A DNA stretch of 64,000 nt, taken from Schistosoma mansoni (taxonomy: Eukaryota; Platyhelminthes; Trematoda; Strigeidida; Schistosomatidae). A program made the translations under genes and the position numbers. The DNA is taken from contig NW_017386095.1 of the NCBI RefSeq assembly GCF_000237925.1, positions 1 through 64,000 on the forward strand, written 5' to 3'. This document shows positions 56,029-64,000 of this stretch, in pieces. The notes under the pieces are model-generated. The model saw only the letters and a list, made by a program, of their open reading frames with translations. It ran no database searches and had not been told where the DNA came from. Position 1 is the stretch's first letter. Each line of letters opens with the position of its first letter.

Positions 56029-59000
56029 ATACTTGATGAAGTGAATTGGCTTGTTAGTTTAGGTTTAGTGGTGGAACTTTACTAAACTGACAAATTAATC
56101 AGATTTAAAATAGTAACTGTTGGATTCTTGAAGGAAATCAAATATTTAATGGCTTATAGCTTGTACATTATTAAGAAGTTGAAAATTGATAAGTTTATCA
56201 ATGTGCAGTGACATAGCAAATATAGTGTGAGAGCTAATGCACAAGAAACGCTTTATTTTAAAGAAGATGGAGTCTGAAACAGTAATTGCTTGTCGAGTGT
56301 ATTCAATTTGATTCCGAACATAGTCAAGGGTTTTTATGAAGTCTCTCAGGGTCCCTCATTTATTATGACTCAACCAAAACAGAAAAATCATTCATTTGTG
56401 TATGGTTTATGCAGTCAGGGACTAACACTTAGACGGAGGACTAAAGAGCGTTTGTTTGTTTATTAGGATACAGTTATAATTATCAGACTGTCGTTCATAT
56501 GCCCCAGTTTATCGATCTTATATGTAGCGTCCACTCTAATAGTATTGAAGCAATTTGGCAAAGATTAAGGTCTTGTTTTCACATTTATATAAAGCCTCTA
56601 CAGTTAAAATAATGTTGAGTTATATGGACGACTATTAATAATGTAAAATTACTATATACCTTTAATGTTTTTGATTTCGTGACTAATTATTCATTTGTAA
56701 CATTTGCATTCGGACTAACAAATAACTGGATGAAATTTGGAGGGGTCTCTTTTGAAGTCTCTCTCTCTAGTCAATATAGCATAGTTTCACCGGTTTACAT
56801 TTGAAAAGCGACTATAGCTGAGGAAGAAATCAAGAAACTAATCTATGGTGAAAAGGGTATTCATTTCTATCAGCACATGGAAGTATCCGCTTTTTTGCTG
56901 ATTTAGTAGCAAGAAAGATTAAAGTACTGGGTTTTCAGTTCGTTTACAGCAAATTTTACTTACGAACAATTGATGATCCTTCTAAAACAACTCAGTGATT
57001 GGGAACTCGAATAGAAAGGACGTTTGTCATACAATGATACTTCAATGTTAGTAATTCATACTCTAATATAAAAGATGGGTTTTTCAAGATAAATTTATAT
57101 TCCTTTAACAATCCGAAAATCGAAAACAAACAACTCTTTACAGTAACATGCAAAGACTTTGGAGCACATAACGAGGTCAACAGACTAAAAGTGGTGACAA
57201 CTAATCAGGGCAAAACAAGTGTTATTTCAGTAATAGGAATTAGGGAAATGTCATCGAGGTTATCCGGTAAAAAAATAATATATGGATGTACCAATCATAA
57301 CCGAGAACGTGATATTTAGTTTTTTGCTTGAAATTCAAATGTGCATGGCATGCAGCAAAATTACTTTTGTATGCTGCCCAAGACGCTCAGCATGATACCA
57401 TATTATTTCCTGTCTCTATTATCACAGTAAAAACCATAGTGTCAAACGTATGAAATGTTTAATCCCGTCTCTTCTGATTATATATAACAGCTAAATCTTA
57501 GTCTTGAGACAAACCTTGACCCGGTAGCACTATAGTGAAGGAGAACACAGGTGAGGACACTGATTATATTTAGTACAAAATTACAGAGTTTATAAAATAG
57601 AAAAATCATACTGTAATACTTTATCTGCAAAATGTTCATTAATTGTGTCAGACCTCATTGTTCCTGCAGTTTCATAGCAATTGCTTTCTGTTCCCATTCT
57701 TTCCTTCTCAATTTTTTGCTGCCAGACATTCTATCCTGACTTGCGATATATACTACTTATGTCGATATAAGTAGTACACACCAAAGCACTACATTTTGTA
57801 TATGGGTTAACCAGATAGCATCTCTTGTATTTTTGAGTGGAGTTCATTCATTCTTATGGCTACAGAGCAATTCGATATTATAGGCGATGTCAACTTGTGA
57901 TTAAAACCCCTAACTTCTACTCTAATAGGAACAATTTAGAAACTCTTAAAAATCTAAGTCCTTATAAAGGTTCGAGAATATGGAAAATCTAGATTCAAGT
58001 ATATGAGCTTATATTATCGTTGTTTTTCAAACTTATAGGTAGAGTAACCTGTCGAAGACATTAGTAGATTTATTAATTACATAAAATCAGTCCACACTTC
58101 GTAGTATTATTGTTTGGTTTCCTATAGGCTATCCATGTATAGAAGCTACTTTCTGATCGGCTAAAAACAAAATGGAAATCCTTCATGGTTGTTTTAATCA
58201 CGGTTCTTTTGTCGATTATCCTTTAAAGAAAGAACTAAGGTGTAACAACAAAAGACTAGATAACTTAATCAACTACAATAGCAACAAGACACACTACTCT
58301 TATGTATTTCCTCCACCAAATGTCTTCCTAGGAATGTGTCTATTTGTCCTAATTGACTTTATTTATTTTTTTTTAGCTTCAATAGACTAAATCATTTCAC
58401 TGTTTATGCATGACTTCACATCGTTACATATCCCCAAGTCTGCCTTTTAGCTAAGTAGATCTTTTTGGTTATAGTCTGCAACAAATGTTATAGTCAGTGC
58501 GTCCTGAGTTTTCGTGGCAATTAGGTCAATTTGTACTCACTTCTGAATTAAAATACACAGAGGACTCACTCTTTAGATTTTGTATTCTGAAATCTTTTAG
58601 TAAGTGGGTCATTTAAAAACTTTCGATTTCACCAATAAGCTTACTGTCCCCAAAAATATCTTACTACTACGGAGTCTGAAACGAATTTATTAGTGAGAAT
58701 ATTATTTTATTTAAATCGGTTGGTTACATTTCAAATAAAGATTCATGTAACATATGCACATCTTTACTAGATGACAATACACTACCAACTAATAATAAGC
58801 AGTATAGTTTAGAAACAATACTCAGACAGCACTCAAACTTGGAAACACAGTAATCTATAAAAGAAATTTATCTGAATTATCTTTTGAAACATTTTACGTT
58901 ACTGAATTCTTCCCTTCAACTTTGATGTAATAACACTGTATGAAATGAATTTCCTCCTATTACTTCTAATATTTATAGACATTACTATCTACGTTCTCAT

Positions 59001-59059
59001 AGAATCAGCATATCACTACTTGTTATTCATGAAACATATATCCTTTCTGATGTTACTCT
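56029..59059. other. Intergenic between the convergent NELFB and dynein genes
   Basis: Only a weak copy of repeat P (57590-57800, with GCCAGACATTCTATCC and GTCGATATAAGTAGTACAC) was seen. Small frames at 56992 and 58172 have no resemblance to known proteins. Confidence 0.4.
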
Positions 59060-59266
59060 CTAATCATCTAATTGACATAAAGCAGCTACACCACGATTAA
59101 TCCAATGCTCTTGTGGTTGATTTGTTTTCATATCAATATATAATACAAAATTTGTTGAATGTCCTGTTGTTGATAGAACACCACGTCGAGCAGATGTTTT
59201 GTAGACTGGGCAAGTATAGGTTGATTCACGATTGATTTCATTCAATTTTTTTGGAATAAGCCAAAT
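59060..59266 (-). CDS. Axonemal dynein heavy chain, last exon
   Basis: 68 codons and a stop (TAG at 59060-59062). The exon reads [12 protein letters not shown], then [28 protein letters not shown] and [15 protein letters not shown]. This is the far C-terminus of dynein heavy chains of the inner-arm, single-headed group (DNAH1/3/7/12 type), where ...[20 protein letters not shown]...HWI.RGVA.LCQLD ends the protein. The acceptor ACATTAG matches the phase-0 donor of the exon at 62209. The protein is a microtubule motor of cilia and the sperm flagellum. The exact paralogue cannot be fixed from 200 residues. Confidence 0.92.
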   Translation of the reverse strand: MWLIPKKLNEINRESTYTCPVYKTSARRGVLSTTGHSTNFVLYIDMKTNQPQEHWINRGVAALCQLDD

Positions 59267-59399
59267 CTAATGTGTACAGAAAAAGTGAAAAAAATTTATA
59301 CGGTATAATGTATAGCCTTTAAAACAGACTGAATTTGTCATATAATAGACCTACTAACAGGTTTGATGTCACAGTATAGTTTGATTGATATTCAAATAA

Positions 59400-60075
59400 T
59401 AAACTCAATCAACTCGAGGTTTTGGACATAAGTTGCATACTTTTGGAGGATATGGTAACCTTTACATATCTGGGCAGCATCATTGATGAACACGGTGGAT
59501 CTGATGCACATGTGAGTGCAAGGATTAACAAAGCAAGAGCAGCATATTTACAACTAAAGAACATCTGGAACTCAAAACAATTGCCAACCAACACCAAGAT
59601 CAGAATTTTCAATGCAAATGTCAAAACAGTTCTACTGTATGGGGCGGAAACGTGGAGAACTACGGAAATCATCATCCAGAAGATACAGGTGTTTATTAAC
59701 AGTTGCCTACGCAAGATACTTCGGATCCGTTGGCCAGACACTATCAGCAACATTCTACTGTCGGAGAGAACAAACCCGATTCCATCCAGTGGAGGAAGAA
59801 ATCAGGAATAAGCGCTGGAAGTGGATAGGACACACTTTGAGGAAATCACCGAATTACGTCACAAGACAAGCCCTCACATGGAATTCCAAAGGCGAAAGGA
59901 GAAGAGGAAGACAAAAGAATTCAATACGCCGAGAAATGGAGATAGACATGAGAAGAATGAACAAAAGTTGGATAGAACTAGAAAGGAAGGGTGAGGACAG
60001 AGTGGGTTGGAGAATGATGGTTGGCGGCCTATGCTCCATTGGGAGTAACAGGCGTAAGTAAGTAAGTAGTGTAAT
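59400..60075 (+). mobile_element. RTE-clade LINE, 3' part with (TAAG)n tail
   Basis: The plus strand gives [53 protein letters not shown], then after one frame change near 59780 [20 protein letters not shown] and the stop at 60059-60061. It ends in GTAAGTAAGTAAGTAG. Closest kin in the window is 28770-29240; both differ from the SR2-like copies in tail and protein. It sits antisense in the last dynein intron. Confidence 0.85.
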
Positions 60076-61034
60076 TTTGATCGTCAACGAAATTAATATT
60101 TACTTGAAGAGATCAGATAATTCTTCATGAAGTATGATTTATTATGTTATTTGTAAATCAGTTAGTTAATAATAAGTGAATTAAGTAAAAAGGCAAATTG
60201 ACATTTATTAGTCCTATTGATGAAAGTACATTACTTGTAGGTTGCTCGATTCAATTTGAAATCTTTTTTTTGACATCATCATCAGTACCTACCTCTACTT
60301 CACAAGAGTCTGTATGAATAATACATTTTCTCTTTCACTTTTAAACTGTTATATCTCAAACTCAGATTTCTTAGTCTGTCGCTTAATACTTGAGCACTCG
60401 AACGCCCGAACCCTCCCAAGTCACAAATCAGAAGACAAGTAGAAGGGATGCTATTCCGAACAGTGTCGATTATGATACAAAATTGTCAAGTATTTATAGT
60501 TTTTAGTAGAAACGAAATCATCATTATAGTTATTCAATCGGCACACGGGGAGTTATCGGCATTGTCCAATGGGGAAGCTACACGTAGTAATTCTAGGATA
60601 TTCTTCCAAAAGCTGATTGGATGGAATATGTCCGGCTCCTTCTGGGCTTCTCAGAGCTTCCTCAACTTCACCTGTGGACCATCCTCACATAAACCATACA
60701 GACTAATTAAATTATTTGACGTTAAGTGATTTTAAGCATTTGTAACTGAGCCACAGATGTATGTTACTAACAAGATGCCGCTTATCAACATACTGTATCT
60801 ACTATTTTGAAATAAACTTATATTCTCTATAAAGTTTGTATCTACGTCACATTCAGTGAAGTTATCAGTAATCTGTTGAGGTGAGATGTTAACATTAATC
60901 GGTTGTTGTGAAGTAATTAATATCATGTTGTTTTATTCATTAGTTCTGACCGCTTTTCATATTTCAATAATTAGTTGTAAAGGTTATATACAACATTGAA
61001 CACAAGTTCCTTTTATAATTTCTTACTATTTTTT
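60076..61034. other. Dynein intron sequence, nothing recognised
   Basis: AT-rich, with a small frame at 60448-60729 that resembles nothing known. Confidence 0.35.
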
Positions 61035-61395
61035 TAACTACTAGACAGCTAGTCCACCATGAGGAACCTAAAAGCACTGGACGGTCATTCCTACATAGTA
61101 AGGGACTCCTCAGCAGTGCGCATCCACGATCCTGCACACAACACTCGAACTCAAGACCTTCGGTCTCGTGCGTGAACGCTTAACCTCTAAACCACTGGTC
61201 CGGCATCCAACGGTGTTAATGTCTGATTTCAATTGATCCATGATGTTGAGCAACCATTCATCCAACTGTCTGAGGTAGATACCTGTCTCTAGCCGACACA
61301 GATTGGACTCCACTGGTTACGGCTTTTCACCAGAACTCCAGGAAATCCGCCTTGAAGCCAGTTACTAGTGAGCACAAGATAATTATTATCAAGTG
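61035..61395 (-). repeat. Family B element, longer form, hammerhead decayed
   Basis: Minus strand: a tRNA-like middle (complement of GAACTCAAGACC near 61149), CTGAGGAG near 61113-61106, but the GAAA half reads GGAATG. A 130-bp extension (TCTAGCCGACACAGATTGGA and CTTTTCACCAGAACT) is shared with 46160-46260, showing a longer subfamily. Confidence 0.6.
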
Positions 61396-61435
61396 GAGGT
61401 TTGTGGAGGTTGTAGTAATTTTAATAGTTGAATTC

Positions 61436-61525
61436 ATGAATTTATATAAGCTAAACTGCCATGAAAAACCTGGAAACACTGGATGACCATTTCGTCCTAG
61501 TATTCGACTCCTCAGCAGCGCGCAT
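61436..61525 (-). ncRNA. Family B arm with core-intact hammerhead, sense to the dynein gene
   Basis: Minus strand: CTGAGGAG (61515-61508), a short stem II (GUC/GAC with a long loop), CGAAAT (61494-61489), loop-less stem III AUGG/UCAU, cleavable ATC with the cut between 61482 and 61481, and a 4-bp stem I. Only one arm of the element is present. Confidence 0.62.
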
Positions 61526-61794
61526 CGATATATTTTGTAAACAGTTTATCAATAGAATGAATAAAACCTATTATCAGTTCAATTATCTGAAATTATTAAT
61601 GAAAATTTTATTGTTAACCTTTTAAATTTCACAGTAACGACAACAACTTAGTATCCTAATATTCACAATTGATTGATCACTAGGTGGTGATCAATGTGAT
61701 GCGTGTCAAATCCTTCTTAGTGCTGATCGAATGCTATCGATCAAGTTGCAGTGTGGCCACTAGTCAAGGTGGCTTGACACTGCGTGCACTATAT

Positions 61795-62108
61795 ATTGAG
61801 GTAAGATGGTGGTTGGAGGTGATCAACATGAAACCCTGGACCCGGATTTCGTGCTGTTTGGCACTCGTCAGTAAGGTGTACCTGTAATTTTGAGGGAACT
61901 GGTGCTCCCTGACGGATTCAACCCAGTATCATTCTGCTTCACAGTCAGAGACGTTACCATTGAGCTATTTAGGCCACGACCGATCTCCTGTAAAAATGAG
62001 ATGTAATCACAATTGATTGATCACTGGGTGGTGATCATCTAGCTGACCAGTACCAAGTAGCACAAAACCCGGGTCCAGGGTTTCCTGTTGACCACCTCCA
62101 ACCACCAT
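61795..62108. repeat. Family C fold-back tRNA/hammerhead element
   Basis: The ends TAAGATGGTGGTTGGAGGTG and CACCTCCAACCACCATCTTA are exact inverted repeats. Inside, both arms carry GGGTCCAGGGTTTC-type cleavage-site segments. The minus strand has a tRNA-like middle: AATAGCTCAATGGTAACG as A box and GGTTGAATCC as B box. CACAATTGATTGATCAC occurs at 61665 and again at 62010, so a second, partial unit overlaps. It lies in the dynein intron. Confidence 0.75.
61826..61880 (-). ncRNA. Hammerhead ribozyme motif, family C, core intact, sense to the dynein gene
   Basis: Minus strand: CTGACGAG (61871-61864), stem II GUGC/GCAC with loop CAAACA, CGAAAT, loop-less stem III AUCC/GGGU, cleavable GTC with the cut between 61839 and 61838. 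Stem I is short and includes a G·U pair. The opposite arm (62042-62080, plus strand) has CTGACCAG and ACAAAAC and looks dead. Confidence 0.72.
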
Positions 62109-62208
62109 CTTATCCTAATATGGAGCTTTCATCATCTTTCTGAACAACATTATCATCAAAAACTTCTATTTTATCTATTTCATAAAAACAAAATTAATTT
62201 CAACTTAC

Positions 62209-62638
62209 AACTGGCATAATATCAAATAATATTTTAGATTTTGATTCATTTAAACAATGATTCATTATATCCCAACGTGCACCTTCTAAAAATAATCCTG
62301 TTATATAAGCACCATCATTTGGTTTCATAAAATCACCATATTGTTCCTTAGATCTTTTTAATTGATTTAAATTATTATTTATCATTAATGATTTACGTCT
62401 ATTATCAATAATGGATGATTGTCTTGGTGGTATAGATGATATATTGTCCAATATATTGATTATATTTAAATAATTTGTTGTTATTTGAAATGTAAAACCA
62501 ATTGTATCTATGGGTATTGTATATTTTCTTGCATAATTTTGTAATATACCAGTTAGAAATGATTGAGTAAAATAAAAACCTGATATCCAAAATACTGGTG
62601 GTGTATCATAGATTAACCAATTAGTGAAGAATTTCAAT
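62209..62638 (-). CDS. Axonemal dynein heavy chain, penultimate exon
   Basis: 143 codons plus one base. LKFFTNWLIYDTPPVFWIS then GFYFTQSFLTGILQNYARKY and TIPIDTIGFTFQI is the conserved C-terminal domain of inner-arm dynein heavy chains. An Asn/Ser/Arg-rich insert follows (about residues 58-95 of the exon), then DGAYITGLFLEGARWD and ILFDIMPV. Acceptor CACATAG at 62639, donor GTAAGT at 62208-62203. The upstream exon must end in phase 2 and is not visible, so it lies beyond 64000. The intron to the last exon is 2.9 kb and full of repeats. Confidence 0.92.
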
Positions 62639-62689
62639 CTATGTGATTAATAATGGAGTATAAATTGAAGAAAAGAAGTGTTATTAGAA

Positions 62690-62930
62690 ACTGGGGTTTC
62701 TATGGCGATTGTAGTAATTTAGTAGTTGGATACATGAGTCAGTTAAAGCTACACCACCGTGGAAAATCGCGCTCATGGGGTTCGAACCCAGGACATTCGG
62801 TCTCGTGCGAGAACGCTTGCGCACTGTTTAGGAGTCACATATTAGGACAAAACGGTCATCCCGTGCTTCCAGGTTTTTCATAGTGGTCTAGCTTTAATTA
62901 ACTCTTAAATTCAACTATTAAAACAAATAA
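62690..62930. repeat. Family B element, decayed
   Basis: The left part is ATGAGTCAGTTAAAGCTACA. Inside is GGGGTTCGAACCCAGGACAT, a B-box-like site. The right arm has TTTAGGAGTCACATATTAGG then ACAAAACGGTCATCC, with core bases lost. Confidence 0.6.
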
Positions 62931-63214
62931 TCCGAAAACTTAAAAGATAATAGTAAATTATCTTGTTAGTTGAATTATTATTGTTAATGGTTAATGTATG
63001 ATGAAGATAAAGTTTACCAATAGCCATGAATGTGAAATATCTACAGTTTACTAGTTTTATTTTAGGAGTATTTCCATATTTTCTTCTGGCATTATCAGTG
63101 TCTCGTTTTAATTAGTTTCAGACGTGTTTTGCGTAGTGGTTCTGAGATTACATGGATTACTGTGGTGTCGTTTAGTCATTTGTTCTACTTTGAATATTTT
63201 GATTATTTTCTCTT
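62931..63214. other. Dynein intron sequence, nothing recognised
   Basis: AT-rich, without frames or recognised repeats. Confidence 0.35.
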
Positions 63215-63723
63215 TTTCCCCCAAATGCCCTGATACGGCCGAAAGTGATGAGAGTCCGCTCTCCTTCTCGAAATGCTCTCACATGGCCTCTGTCAGGGAA
63301 GTCCTACTCACTGCCTTCTCGTGGTAGGGGTGTTTTTTACGAAATTAAGAGAACGAAAAGCGAATTTCCGGAGCTTTAACCGGGTTGGTGGACACGGCGA
63401 GTCCACCTAGGGGAGTTAAAAAAAACCCTTATTCCAAACCAATGGTGCACATGGGCTCCAGTATCCTGAAGAAACAATTGGCGTATGAACCTATGGTTGG
63501 TCACGGCTACCATAGGACTGAATCTCCCCACGATGCTCCACTGTCTTGTGGATCAGACCTTTAGGTCAAAGGCTCCGGGTATGGTCCCCTAAGAAAACCA
63601 CCTGCTTCGGTTTGGGCACCCAGGCAGTATCACAGCCCTCACACAAGTCAAATGACATTTGTGTGGTGCATATATATCTGGTGCCCCTTTGTACCAATAT
63701 TTATGTTTAAATAAATAAATAAT
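63215..63723 (+). mobile_element. RTE-tailed short non-autonomous element, full length
   Basis: It aligns along its whole length with 48266-48797, from CCCCCAAATGCCCTGATACG to CTGGTGCCCCTTTGTACCAA and the AAAT tail, with scattered differences and small indels. No clear target-site duplication was seen. It has no protein frame. Confidence 0.8.
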
Positions 63724-64000
63724 AAAATACGCCCGTCCACCACTACTGACCTCGAGCCAGTACCTAGATTCCTATTGGTCCACTATTCGTTACCTCTTCT
63801 CTATCTCCTGTTTTGAGTCAGGAGATAGCAGACAACCTTTACCACACCTAACATTATTATTGAAAAAAATACTAACGTATATTAGAGGCAACATAATTAG
63901 TTTAATAGTTTTATTTCCAATTAAGCCGCCTTGTAAACAATATTCTCCGGTAGACAGCATTTTCAACAATTCATAAAAATAAAATCCAACCGTTGGCGAC
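63724..64000. other. Window end, unassigned
   Basis: No feature was recognised. GACCTCGAGCCAGTACCTAG and the 3' end could belong to a further repeat cut by the window. Confidence 0.35.

Overview
The window reads as a blood-fluke (Schistosoma-type trematode) nuclear contig. It is AT-rich, its host genes have tiny first introns followed by kilobase introns, and its repeats are schistosome types: RTE/SR2-like and CR1-like LINEs, a Ty3/gypsy element, a MULE remnant, and several families of tRNA-like repeats with hammerhead-ribozyme motifs related to Smα. The species cannot be fixed from sequence alone.

Three host genes are supported. (1) 2408-2815, minus: first exon of mitochondrial ribosomal protein S5 (MRPS5); the rest lies off the left edge. 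(2) 31341-55360, plus: a complete 11-exon gene for NELF-B (COBRA1), the Pol II pausing factor. All ten introns are GT-AG with matching phases, giving about 1235 codons, roughly twice the human length because of Ser/Thr/Asn-rich insertions. (3) 59060-59266 and 62209-62638, minus: the last two exons of an axonemal inner-arm dynein heavy chain, convergent with NELFB.

Region by region. 1-1.6 kb: decayed RTE LINE in MRPS5 intron 1. 4.7-5.7 kb: nested MITE-like inverted repeats. 5.7-9.7 kb: CR1-like LINE (minus) beside the 3' end of another. 10.1-10.4 kb: PHD-finger ORF1 remnant. 12.35-16.0 kb: a second CR1-like LINE, cut by a tandem LTR-retrotransposon array (16.0-24.78 kb) with a 200-N assembly gap. 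25-31 kb: dispersed repeats and LINE scraps. 31.3-55.4 kb: NELFB, its introns loaded with hammerhead elements, RTE copies, a MULE remnant and MITEs. 55.7-64 kb: repeats and the dynein 3' end.

The most interesting signal is a set of fold-back, tRNA-like elements (families A, B and C here) whose inverted arms each hold a hammerhead motif pointing outward. Family B copies have 10-13 bp target-site duplications and one 5'-truncated member, so they appear to be moved by LINE machinery. Core-intact hammerheads lie in sense orientation inside introns of NELFB and of the dynein gene. Family A matches the known Smα type; whether B and C are described was not checked.
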